Assembly: GCA_016297005.1 (NCBI GenBank)
Contig: JAEDHK010000002.1
Span: forward strand, 124,001-188,000
Reading direction: 5' to 3'
Source: Clostridia bacterium
GTDB lineage: Bacteria; Bacillota; Clostridia; Christensenellales; DTU072
Length of the DNA: 64,000 nucleotides
A model generated the notes under the pieces. That model was not told where the DNA came from. It saw only the letters and a program-made list of their open reading frames with translations, and made no database searches. Numbering within the stretch: position 1 is the first letter of the stretch; each line of letters opens with the position of its first letter. Below, one piece after another: positions 17,013 to 24,802 of this stretch. A program made the translations under genes and the position numbers.

Positions 17013-17232
17013 CGATCCGAAAGCGAGAGCGAAGGATCGGTATGTAATCATGCCCATGGCGTGTGTGTAATTGCAAGGCAAAACCTTGCGTATGTAATCG
17101 CCCAGTAAGAGCGTATGAATTTTCCGTTATCGGATCGATTACATACAAAATTGCGTTTTGATTACATACAGCGTTTCATACTGATGACATACATTGCTTA
17201 TGCAATGATTACATGCAACGCATTTTGCGTTG
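17013..17232. repeat. Cluster of GATTACATAC motifs with small palindromes
   Basis: The 340-base gap between tRNA-Val and the phosphoesterase gene holds GTATGTAATC at 17040 and 17090, then the inverse GATTACATAC at 17137 and 17160 and variants GATGACATAC (17183) and GATTACATGC (17207). Short palindromes lie between them: GCAAGG-CCTTGC (17073-17089), CATTGC-GCAATG (17192-17207), CAACGC-GCGTTG (17216-17232), and CGATCC-GGATCG at 17013-17039. No ORF with coding character is present. Confidence 0.7.
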
Positions 17233-17311
17233 ATTATGGATAGTTGATTAATAAACATGTTATAATAGAAAAGCAAAGAATATCGACGAAAGACATGGAA
17301 AGGACTAAAAG

Positions 17312-18040
17312 ATGAAAAAATTATTTGTTGTCGCGGATGTTCACTCTTTTTACGAGGAAATGCTCGCTGCGTTAAAAGATAAGGGATTTGATCGTGATGA
17401 TCCTGATCATATTTTTGTATCGCTCGGGGACTTATTGGATCGTGGACCGGCGCCGCTGAAGTGCCTTACTTTTGTGAACTCTCTTCCGATTGACCGAAAA
17501 ATTTTGATTCGCGGCAACCACGAAGACCTTTTGGAAGAATGTCTTTTGCGGGAAGCATTTCTTTCTCACGACGTTCATAACGGGACAATGGATACTGTTC
17601 TGTCGCTCGCCGGTTCCAAAGGATACGATCTTTATCAGAAAGATACACATACGTTCTTTTCACTGGTGCGCGAAAAACCGATCTTGACGGAGTATTTGTC
17701 TGTGCTTCGTGATTATGCGGAAATTGGAGAATACCTCTTTGTCCACGGATGGATCCCCTCGAAGAAAAAATCACCGGGGAAAGACTGGCGTTTCGGAGAT
17801 TGGAACCGCGCTCGTTGGTTCAACGGTATGGAAAAATGGAAACAAGGCGCGAGGTTACGCAATAAAACGATTCTGTGCGGGCATTGGCATACCAGTTGGG
17901 GACATTCCGTCCTTGAAAAACGCGGTTTTGAGTTCGGTGAAAAAGCCGATTTTTCACCGTTCATCCAACCGGGCATCGTCGCTCTCGACGCTTGCACGAA
18001 TTATTCCCATCAAGTAAATTGTTTTGTAATTGAGATATAA
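17312..18040 (+). CDS. Calcineurin-like metallophosphoesterase (PPP/ApaH-like)
   Basis: 242 residues. The metal-binding motifs of the phosphoprotein phosphatase family are in order: DVHS (residues 9-12), GDLLDRG (near 39), RGNHED (near 69) and CGHWHTSWGH toward the C-terminus. Family members dephosphorylate proteins or split dinucleoside polyphosphates; bacterial ones of this size include PrpE and phage-type Ser/Thr phosphatases. AAAGGA lies seven bases before the start. It sits at the start of the accessory region and has no operon partner on its strand. Confidence 0.9.
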   Translation: MKKLFVVADVHSFYEEMLAALKDKGFDRDDPDHIFVSLGDLLDRGPAPLKCLTFVNSLPIDRKILIRGNHEDLLEECLLREAFLSHDVHNGTMDTVLSLAGSKGYDLYQKDTHTFFSLVREKPILTEYLSVLRDYAEIGEYLFVHGWIPSKKKSPGKDWRFGDWNRARWFNGMEKWKQGARLRNKTILCGHWHTSWGHSVLEKRGFEFGEKADFSPFIQPGIVALDACTNYSHQVNCFVIEI

Positions 18041-18044
18041 GGGT

Positions 18045-18800
18045 TTAGCTATTGCAGATAGTAAGCATTTCTTCTTTGCTGACGTTATATCGATAAAAAT
18101 TTAATGATGACGGACTTTTCCCTTTATAATTCGCCCATTCTTTTTCGGCGTCGTTCTCGCTCCCTTCATAGTACAAAACGGAATACTTCGGCAATGCTCC
18201 GATATAATTTGAAAAATGTAACTTTGGTATCCAAAACTTAATACCATAGTTTTCCTTATCTATTATTTTAGATATATCCGGATCGATATATATTTGTCCG
18301 TTTTCATATCTTTTTATGGTTGGGATAAAAGAGCTTCCGGCAGCATGAAAGGCACCTGGTGCTATATCCTTAAGCGAGCGAGGCAAAACAACACACCGCA
18401 GATTTACGCAAAATTCAAAAGCGTCGCCGCCGATTGTTTCTACCTTATCCGGTAGAACGATATGGCGCAAGTTATGACACATAGCAAACGCGCCTCCGCC
18501 TATTTCCGTCAGACTATTCGGTAAGAAAATTTCGGTAAGATTTTCACATCGACAAAAGGCGAAGTCTTCAATCGTCTTCGCCCCTTCTGCAATAAAGACC
18601 TTTTCGACGTATTTGAATTTTTCAAACGCGCTTGTTGCCACGCCGACGACAGGCGAACCCAAATAGGACTCGGGAATGTGTACGTAACTATCGTTAAACA
18701 CCTCTACGTCGGGACCGGTAACGTAAAAACCGTCTTCCCGTCGTCTCATTTTCAATTGTCCCATCTTGTCGTGGTTCTTATATTCTTCTTTCCCTGCCAC
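18045..18800 (-). CDS. Small BspA-type leucine-rich repeat protein, no signal peptide
   Basis: 251 residues. Residues about 50-150 are LRR_5 repeats (KTIEDFAFCRCENLTEIFLP, ETIGGDAFEFCVNLRCVVLP), as in BspA and Treponema surface LRR proteins. There is no signal peptide or membrane segment, so this one is cytosolic. The longest reading begins with GTG at 18800, abutting the TAA of the preceding small ORF, which suggests coupling; ATG at 18764 or 18749 are alternatives. A C-terminal region of about 80 residues is unlike anything recognised. Confidence 0.75.
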   Translation of the reverse strand: MAGKEEYKNHDKMGQLKMRRREDGFYVTGPDVEVFNDSYVHIPESYLGSPVVGVATSAFEKFKYVEKVFIAEGAKTIEDFAFCRCENLTEIFLPNSLTEIGGGAFAMCHNLRHIVLPDKVETIGGDAFEFCVNLRCVVLPRSLKDIAPGAFHAAGSSFIPTIKRYENGQIYIDPDISKIIDKENYGIKFWIPKLHFSNYIGALPKYSVLYYEGSENDAEKEWANYKGKSPSSLNFYRYNVSKEEMLTICNS

Positions 18801-18971
18801 TTATTGGGGGACAATATTGTAAAACTTAAACTGTGAATTTCTCAGTTTATTTTGTGCCCAAGCTTCTGCATAATTACGATTGGCTGTAATTGTTTCGGTA
18901 AAAGCAGGCGCACCACTACGAAGCGCTGATTCTGTAAGATAGTAACATATTTTCCATTTCATCGTCATCAT
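18801..18971 (-). CDS. Small ORF of unknown function
   Basis: 56 codons from the first of three Met codons (18971, 18968, 18962) with AGCGAGG just upstream. The product begins MMTMKWKICYYLTESALRSG and contains AFTETITANRNYAEAWAQNK. No family is recognised. Its stop TAA touches the GTG start of the LRR gene, and the 61-codon Cys-rich ORF precedes it by 12 bases, so the three form one unit. Confidence 0.55.
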   Translation of the reverse strand: MMTMKWKICYYLTESALRSGAPAFTETITANRNYAEAWAQNKLRNSQFKFYNIVPQ

Positions 18972-18983
18972 ACCTCGCTTTTA

Positions 18984-19169
18984 TTATTTCTTTTCCTGCC
19001 ACTTAGGACAAGCGGGATTCATAGCGGATTGATCTCCATTTCCTCTGCCGGATATTTTACATACATGCCACCCGTTCTCGTATTCAACAATACCTCCTTT
19101 TAATGTGGCTTTTCCGCCAAAGTGTTCACATGTGCAACAATACTTGCTGTTTTTTGAAATCGTACTCAT
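18984..19169 (-). CDS. Small cysteine-rich (zinc-ribbon-like) protein
   Basis: 61 residues. CCTCEHFGG at 11-19, a Cys at about 37 and NPACPKWQEKK at the end give a four-cysteine metal-binding pattern common in short proteins of clostridial mobile DNA. AAAGGAG lies nine bases before the ATG at 19169. First gene of the unit that continues with the 56-codon ORF and the LRR protein. Confidence 0.7.
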   Translation of the reverse strand: MSTISKNSKYCCTCEHFGGKATLKGGIVEYENGWHVCKISGRGNGDQSAMNPACPKWQEKK

Positions 19170-19237
19170 TTTTTAGTCTCCTTTAATCATTTTTACGGAA
19201 TAGTTTTCGTGTATATTAAAAGGATATCAGAGTTGTT

Positions 19238-19257
19238 ATCCCATATTTGGGATTATA
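19238..19257 (-). promoter_or_regulatory. -10 element overlapping inverted repeat ATCCCA-TATT-TGGGAT
   Basis: The inverted repeat spans 19238-19253; TATAAT on the minus strand (19252-19257) overlaps it and would drive the Cys-rich ORF. A similar repeat, TGGGA-7-TCCCA, lies at 22012-22028 in the divergent promoter region of the nuclease-WYL unit. Confidence 0.5.
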
Positions 19258-19280
19258 CCGATATTTCCAATGTATTATGT

Positions 19281-19892
19281 CTATACATATTTGGTCTTTT
19301 CAATATCCCAATTATAAATCTCGATATCATATTTCCTATATACTTCTTCAATTATTTCTTTTGCACTGTTATAATTTCTCTTTTTTTTCTCTATTATTTT
19401 TCTATCTTCATTCTTCAACATTCTGCAAATACATATTTTATTTAATATTGGTATTACCGTTTCATAAGTGACTTCAGATAATTCACATAGCTCATCAATA
19501 ATCATATTCAAAGGTATAATATGTTCTTCATGAAAAACGTCTCTATATACAAAACGTGGATGTTCTTTTGTATGTATTTCGCCATTCTTTTTAGAAGAAT
19601 TCCCAATATAACGATCTAAAATTACATCACTATCAATATCACATTCAACTATTTCTCTGTAATGATAATGGTCTATCGGTTTTGAAGTGATTTTTTCCCA
19701 TGTTTGTTTTGCCGCTACTGTTATTAAATATCTATCATTAATTTGATAATTTCGTAAAATTTGTCCTAATAAATATCTACATTTCCATATTCTGAAACTG
19801 CTCTGTTCATTCGGCTCAATAACGTCATTCTTTTTTTGACATGCCTTGATAAAAGTAATAATAATATCTAATACAACATTGTTTTCTTCCAT
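19281..19892 (-). CDS. Unknown protein with an HNH-like EHIIPL motif
   Basis: 203 residues. AAAGGAG stands eight to nine bases before the ATG at 19892; a longer reading into the WYL gene lacks one. The only suggestive stretch is VFHEEHIIPLNMIIDEL near residue 125, which resembles the first strand of HNH nucleases (xxHxxP), with several Lys/Arg-rich helices after it and a run of Cys-Ile (KICICRML). No full HNH motif follows. It is the third gene of a unit with the PD-(D/E)XK and WYL genes, 13 bases after the latter, so a role in the same system is likely. Confidence 0.65.
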   Translation of the reverse strand: MEENNVVLDIIITFIKACQKKNDVIEPNEQSSFRIWKCRYLLGQILRNYQINDRYLITVAAKQTWEKITSKPIDHYHYREIVECDIDSDVILDRYIGNSSKKNGEIHTKEHPRFVYRDVFHEEHIIPLNMIIDELCELSEVTYETVIPILNKICICRMLKNEDRKIIEKKKRNYNSAKEIIEEVYRKYDIEIYNWDIEKTKYV

Positions 19893-19905
19893 TTTTTCTT
19901 CTCCT

Positions 19906-20886
19906 TTATTGATTATATTTTTCCGTTGCCCAACATAAGTTTTCTTTGACTTTTTCACGCAATGTGGTCGGCGTAAGTATTTCCACGGCATTGAGATACT
20001 GCATTGCCCAAAATTCCATCGCGTGCAAACTTGTTTTTACAGAGATAATGAATTTATCCTTTTCGGGTTGAATGTCGATATTTTTACCGAACCAATCGAC
20101 AACCTGATCAATTGCCCACGGCTCGGCGCGAAAGGTGACAGGTTGCGGCTCGTCGGCGAACATATAGGGCATTTGACAGGAAAATCGGTTATAATCTATT
20201 CCGTTTTCAAACCCTTCGATGGTACGAATAGGCACTTGCGCTATCTCTTTTTTCTCTATCTTCGTGATACGGTCGAGACGGTAGTATTTCATCTGCTTGT
20301 AGTAGTCGTTATACGCCATAAGATAGTACCGCTGATTATGTAGGATCATTTGATAGGGACTCGCCGTCACCCGCGAAGATCGGTGCAGTTTTTTATCCGC
20401 CCCGTACTTATTGTATTCAAAATAGACTTGTTTACCCTCGGTGATGGCTTCATCTACCACTTCCATAGTATAAAATAAGTCCTTATTGTCCGTCTTGTCC
20501 CAGTCGCCTATGCGATAAACGTACTTAACGTGCGTCTTAAAATATTTATTGGATAAACCGCATAATTTGTCTATTAAATCGGCGGAATGTTTGGTGCCGA
20601 TATGCTTTCCGGCAAGAATACCGTCAATGAGCATACGAAGCTCTACGTCCTCAAACGTCCTTTCGGCAAGATAGGAACCTTTTTTCGTCGTCACGATATC
20701 GTAACCGGCTTCGTTTAACAAAGAAATATTTCGTCCGATCGCTTTGCGCTCTATATTCAATTCGTATTCACTTTGCAGCTTCTTTACGATTTCATCGTGC
20801 GTTAAAGGGTGATCGATGTCCGTTTCCTTATTTAGTATTTGATAAATACGTATTAAAGCAAGTTTTTTCGGTTCGGAGGTATACAT
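19906..20886 (-). CDS. WYL-domain transcriptional regulator
   Basis: 326 residues. An N-terminal winged helix (residues 1-75: THDEIVKKLQSEYELNIERKAIGRNISLL) is followed by a WYL domain (QVYFEYNKYG ... SPYQMILHNQRYYLMAYND ... YRLDRITKI) and a C-terminal WCX-like segment. WYL domains bind nucleic acid or nucleotide ligands and control many defence islands (BrxR, CapW type). It lies between a nuclease and an unknown protein in one unit; inverted repeats TGGGAT/ATCCCA at both flanks are candidate operators. Confidence 0.9.
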   Translation of the reverse strand: MYTSEPKKLALIRIYQILNKETDIDHPLTHDEIVKKLQSEYELNIERKAIGRNISLLNEAGYDIVTTKKGSYLAERTFEDVELRMLIDGILAGKHIGTKHSADLIDKLCGLSNKYFKTHVKYVYRIGDWDKTDNKDLFYTMEVVDEAITEGKQVYFEYNKYGADKKLHRSSRVTASPYQMILHNQRYYLMAYNDYYKQMKYYRLDRITKIEKKEIAQVPIRTIEGFENGIDYNRFSCQMPYMFADEPQPVTFRAEPWAIDQVVDWFGKNIDIQPEKDKFIISVKTSLHAMEFWAMQYLNAVEILTPTTLREKVKENLCWATEKYNQ

Positions 20887-20895
20887 AACGCAATA

Positions 20896-21927
20896 TTATT
20901 CCCATTCTTTGCTTCGAAGCAGTTTGGCGATTTCTTCAGAGGTAGGTTTTGTCTTATCTGTAGTTTCAAATAATTCCGTTAAATTAAAAATTCGTGAGCC
21001 CATGGGCGCTCGTGATGTGTTTTTTTTGAAGTCGGTTTCATAAAAATTGTCAACAAAAAAATAGCGGTGTTTAATATATCGAATATCCCAACCTCTTTCG
21101 AGAGCATCATCCATTGCGCGTTGAATAGTTTCCTTTCTTTTTTCAGTTAATTCCCCGCTTTCAACTTGATATTCGATCTCTCCATGGGAATTTTTTACAG
21201 CGGTTATACGGGCGATTATTTTTCCTATAGCGCGTATGCTTTTATTAGCATAAAGTCCCAAATAATCGTGTGGACGAAATCCCCTTTCTGCGTTATCATA
21301 ATAGCAGTTTTCTTTACAATTGAAGTCAATTGTTTTGCTTGCTAACTGCATTCGCAAATACTTCCAGGCGTCATAATTTGGTATCAAACCGTCATGGCAG
21401 AGAAAGTTTTTATAATCATCGAGAATTGCTTGCATTTCCATGTCTCTATCATCGATCATTGATCCAATTGAATTAGCAAGCGCTTCAAAAGTAGTTGCTT
21501 TAAATATGATTGGATGCTGATCATGCTCTTTATTGTATTCTTCCAATTTTATTTGGAAATCCTTTACTTTTTCATCTGCAATCAATTCTGTTGACAGCGC
21601 CAAAACGACCCTGTATTTTTCATCAGAAAACGATGATAAATGTCTTGTTAATTGATCGGTATAGAACCAGTCCGTTATTTTAGTTTCAATAACAATCTTA
21701 AAACTTTCCTGAGTAATCGTTGCGTCAGGAATACTATTTTTACTTCCACTTTTTTCTTGTAATTTAAAATCTATTTCCGGTTCAAACGACTCTGGAAGAT
21801 ACTCTGTTTTCAAGAATTGATAAAATTTTCCACTTGAATATTGATAAAAACGGGATAGGAGTAACATCGTATTTGCGGTTGCCACGTTCTCTTTTTGATG
21901 ATATCTTTGGAAATAATGAATATTCAT
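20896..21927 (-). CDS. PD-(D/E)XK nuclease superfamily protein
   Basis: 343 residues. The core is SIPDATIT-(10)-IVIETKIT: Asp68, Glu81 and Lys83 form the PD-(D/E)XK active site, with an upstream Glu (E51). This arrangement is that of the PDDEXK_4-type group found in defence loci. The C-terminal 200 residues (DYLGLYANKSIRAIGKIIARI ... RYFFVDNFYETDFKK) are probably a target or ligand-sensing part. AAGGAG lies nine bases before the ATG, and a promoter TTGAAT-17-TATAAT is just upstream. WYL follows nine bases later. Confidence 0.85.
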   Translation of the reverse strand: MNIHYFQRYHQKENVATANTMLLLSRFYQYSSGKFYQFLKTEYLPESFEPEIDFKLQEKSGSKNSIPDATITQESFKIVIETKITDWFYTDQLTRHLSSFSDEKYRVVLALSTELIADEKVKDFQIKLEEYNKEHDQHPIIFKATTFEALANSIGSMIDDRDMEMQAILDDYKNFLCHDGLIPNYDAWKYLRMQLASKTIDFNCKENCYYDNAERGFRPHDYLGLYANKSIRAIGKIIARITAVKNSHGEIEYQVESGELTEKRKETIQRAMDDALERGWDIRYIKHRYFFVDNFYETDFKKNTSRAPMGSRIFNLTELFETTDKTKPTSEEIAKLLRSKEWE

Positions 21928-21964
21928 TTTTAAAATCTCCTTCTTTTTTTAATATACTGGTCTT

Positions 21965-22028
21965 ATTATACCAAAAATGTCGCAACAATTCAAGATGTAT
22001 TGTACCGAATTTGGGATAGAGCTTCCCA
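21965..22028 (-). promoter_or_regulatory. Divergent promoter region with inverted repeat
   Basis: Minus strand TTGAAT (21988-21993), 17 bases, TATAAT (21965-21970) serves the nuclease-WYL unit. TGGGA-7-TCCCA (22012-22028) lies upstream of it, and directly before the plus-strand gene at 22056. Confidence 0.6.
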
Positions 22029-22055
22029 TATACTTTTTATATCGGGAGGTAAAAT

Positions 22056-23708
22056 ATGACAAATACAGTACTATTTGATGAAAAGAACGCCGAAGAGATT
22101 TTTGAAAACCTTATTTCAACCGAAATAAAACAAAAATATCCTAATATAACCGAAGAAATAGAAAAGCGGATCGAATACGAAAAGTCCGAAGTAAAGCGAC
22201 TAGGATTTTTTCCTTATTTTTTATTTGTGCGAAAGCTTTGGGGAATTATCGAAAATGTTGATCCGTGTGCCTACGCGGACGGCGTGCAAAGCGGGTGTAT
22301 TCTCAATTATCTGTTGGGTATCACCGATATCGATCCCATAGAAAACGGACTCTATTTCGAGAGTTTTATTAACGATCGTTATTATAAAAAAGATTTTCCG
22401 CATTACTTTTTTAACGTGCGCGAATCAATGTTGAACGCGATCTGTAAAGCAATTCAAAAGGAAGTAGAGAAGAGCGGTATAGGCGTCAGAACGGAAAACC
22501 ATTTCAGAAGTCATACAGTCGAACTGTATTTTGATGGAGAAAGCAGCAAGCAAGGATTCTTTATTACGCTTGGTTTGGACGAATATGCCGATCTTATTCA
22601 TCTTTGCGAGGAGAAAACGGGCGTTGATTGTCCGGCATATACCGATTATACCGATGAAAAAGTGTGGGAGTTGTTTCAAAAGGAACAATTTGAAAATCCG
22701 TTTATCGAGTATGCCAAAGAGCATCGAAAAAGCCATCCGCATACTTTTATGCAACTTGCGGACGCTATTTCAGGTGGCTTTTTTATTTACGATTATTACA
22801 GTGACGATCAGAGTGCTTTTCTTCAATCATCATATGCGAAAGATGGATCGCCCCATTATAAAGAAGACTGGATCCGATTGGTTTCGGCGACACTCGGTAT
22901 CGATAGCGCAAAAGCTCACTATTATAATCGTGAACTATGTAGGTATCAATTATTCGGGAAGTATCTATCGAAAGATAAAGCCCTGAAAGAATTCATCGCC
23001 GACGGAGAAAAAGCCGGGTGTGAGAAATCGACTTTGCAAAAGATAGTCGATGACGTTAATCCGTACACGGTCGCATGGAAGGCAATCGTCGATACCATCG
23101 CAACGCAAATATACAAAATAGCCTATTTCCAAGCCAATTTTCATGATGAATATGTAGCTGCGGTAAAAACTACCTATCAAGAAAAACTGAAATCGTGCCT
23201 GGATAACGGTGTCGTTATCTTTGATCTGGACACAGACGGATTGGAACCGGTCGAGATAAAAACCGGCGACGAAGAGGTCCATTTTATTATGAAAATCGAA
23301 GCGCTCCGTATGAGAAATAATACGGTTGTTGATCGACTTGAAACGTACGTTTACCGCGGATTGGATATACCGCCAAAACTTGCTGAAGTATTGAGGCTCA
23401 ATTACGACGACCTGTGTAAAGCGATCAAGACTGACGAAGTAATGAAAAGGCTATCCGTCTTTCTCGGCAAGTTGCCCGTTATAACGCACAACGTACCTTT
23501 CGTAGAAAAATTTTTGGATTTTTATGATCAAAATCGTTTGCTCAAACGATTATATTGTGAGGACGTCATCACGTACTTCAACAAGATCATCCAACCGGAC
23601 AAACCGATAAGAACGATGCGCAGTATGCGGAAAACGCTACGTATCGAGCAAACCCTCACCGACGCGGAAGCTATGCGAGAAATGGTCTGCATGCTGATAG
23701 ATTTATGA
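22056..23708 (+). CDS. Catalytically dead DnaE/PolC-like protein with C-terminal DEDDh-exonuclease-like domain
   Basis: 550 residues. Residues 38-105 follow DnaE/PolC (RIEYEKSEVKRLGFFPYFLFV ... YLLGITDIDP ... FESFIN), residues 165-240 and 330-370 the later polymerase core (LGLDEYADLI, EKTGVD, QIYKIAYFQANFHDEY). The metal-binding PDIDxD is replaced by FPHYFFN (114-120) and FDFLGL by FITLGL (169-174), so all catalytic Asp are gone; PGRGSAAGS is also lost. Residues 386-550 resemble the DnaQ/PolC exonuclease: FDLDTDGL (DxE changed to DxD, 390/392), ITHNVPFV (final D to V, 483) and LTDAEA (His lost). No PHP domain. GGGAGG precedes the ATG. Fold assignment is from motif order only. Confidence 0.75.
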   Translation: MTNTVLFDEKNAEEIFENLISTEIKQKYPNITEEIEKRIEYEKSEVKRLGFFPYFLFVRKLWGIIENVDPCAYADGVQSGCILNYLLGITDIDPIENGLYFESFINDRYYKKDFPHYFFNVRESMLNAICKAIQKEVEKSGIGVRTENHFRSHTVELYFDGESSKQGFFITLGLDEYADLIHLCEEKTGVDCPAYTDYTDEKVWELFQKEQFENPFIEYAKEHRKSHPHTFMQLADAISGGFFIYDYYSDDQSAFLQSSYAKDGSPHYKEDWIRLVSATLGIDSAKAHYYNRELCRYQLFGKYLSKDKALKEFIADGEKAGCEKSTLQKIVDDVNPYTVAWKAIVDTIATQIYKIAYFQANFHDEYVAAVKTTYQEKLKSCLDNGVVIFDLDTDGLEPVEIKTGDEEVHFIMKIEALRMRNNTVVDRLETYVYRGLDIPPKLAEVLRLNYDDLCKAIKTDEVMKRLSVFLGKLPVITHNVPFVEKFLDFYDQNRLLKRLYCEDVITYFNKIIQPDKPIRTMRSMRKTLRIEQTLTDAEAMREMVCMLIDL

Positions 23709-23718
23709 AGAAGCGGTA

Positions 23719-23747
23719 TTGACAAAAATGCAAGTTTTCGCTATTAT
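23719..23747 (+). promoter_or_regulatory. Sigma-A promoter
   Basis: TTGACA (23719-23724), 17 bases, TATTAT (23742-23747), immediately after the polymerase-like gene; serves the short ORF and the glycosylase-like gene. Confidence 0.75.
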
Positions 23748-23793
23748 ATAAATAATAAAAAGCATGTAAGAAGATAAATAATCATGCATAAAC

Positions 23794-23931
23794 ATGGAAA
23801 GTTGTAACAATGATTATTCTATTAATAAAGAACTGCGCATATACGGTATACCGCATCCGTCGGGATACGGATTTAAACCAAAAGAATATAATAAAGTATT
23901 AGGAAACTTAATTTCAGATATACAATTTTAA
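23794..23931 (+). CDS. Short ORF resembling a glycosylase C-terminus
   Basis: 45 codons without a clear ribosome site. The product contains GIPHPSGYGFKPKEYNKVL, which looks like the end of uracil-DNA-glycosylase-fold proteins (HPS motif followed by a basic helix). It lies nine bases before the next gene, whose own C-terminus has WHPSAR. It may be a remnant of a deleted relative, or a small real gene; the first is more likely. Confidence 0.4.
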   Translation: MESCNNDYSINKELRIYGIPHPSGYGFKPKEYNKVLGNLISDIQF

Positions 23932-23940
23932 GGAGGGATT

Positions 23941-24711
23941 ATGTGCTTAGATGATAAAAAAAACTATTTAGACAAAATGCCACAATTATTAAAGGAATGG
24001 CAAGCTTCTGCGGAAAAGGATAATATTTATAAAAATCAAGGCAATCCCTGTGCAAACATTTTTATTTCCGATGGCATCGCACATCCCGACACCTGGTTTG
24101 CACAAGAAATCCGACCTTTGTTTGTTCTTAAAGAAGCGTATGATAAAAGTGGTGAACAAAAACCTTGGGATGAAGTAAAATGGTTTTTAACGACAAAAGA
24201 AGAAAACGGCGATGAAAGCGGAGGGAAAACCGGAAAAATTAGAGTTCAGACTTGGAAAAACATATGTCAGTGGTCCTCTTATATATATGAGGGGAACTAC
24301 GATTGCGATACAGTATGGGAAAATAAAAACCTCGGAAAAATTGCCCTTATCAATATAAAAAAATATGGCGGTTGCGAGCGGTCCTCGTCTAAAGATTTGC
24401 AAAAACATGCGGAAAAATATTCTAAATATATTTATGAACAAATCAGACTTATAAAACCGACAATTATAATTTGCGGATATACCGGATGGTTGTTGGATAT
24501 TGTTTGGGAAAAAGCAAGTAATAATAAACAGGCAATAAGAAAGAATTGTTGCGGTGGACACGTGTACGACGTTCCCGAAATAAATGCAAAACTGATCGAT
24601 TTCTGGCATCCCTCGGCACGAATCAAAGGCTTAAAGGGAGCTTTTATTGCGGATGTTGATATCGCTTTAGAAAGAACCGATACGAATGAAACAAATGACG
24701 TATGTAAATAA
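23941..24711 (+). CDS. Unknown protein, possibly uracil-DNA-glycosylase fold
   Basis: 256 residues, AAGGAGGG before the ATG at 23941. Features that hint at a glycosylase fold are CANIFISDGIAHPDTW and LFVLKEAYD near the start (strand with the active-site loop), KPTIIICGYTGWLLD in the middle, and DFWHPSARIKG near residue 222 (the HPS loop). Cys residues are numerous. No catalytic Asp/His pair can be assigned with certainty. It is on the same strand as the polymerase-like gene, with its own promoter. Confidence 0.55.
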   Translation: MCLDDKKNYLDKMPQLLKEWQASAEKDNIYKNQGNPCANIFISDGIAHPDTWFAQEIRPLFVLKEAYDKSGEQKPWDEVKWFLTTKEENGDESGGKTGKIRVQTWKNICQWSSYIYEGNYDCDTVWENKNLGKIALINIKKYGGCERSSSKDLQKHAEKYSKYIYEQIRLIKPTIIICGYTGWLLDIVWEKASNNKQAIRKNCCGGHVYDVPEINAKLIDFWHPSARIKGLKGAFIADVDIALERTDTNETNDVCK

Positions 24712-24802
24712 CCCTCTCTTATCTGTAATTTTTAAATAAGATCCTTTATTTATCCCTTAAATGGGACAATCGCTCCTTTATACTGGAACAAAGGAGCTTT
24801 TT

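Noticed and set aside
17013..17232. Possible CRISPR array
   Set aside because: Repeats are only ten bases, change orientation and have irregular spacing; no cas genes.
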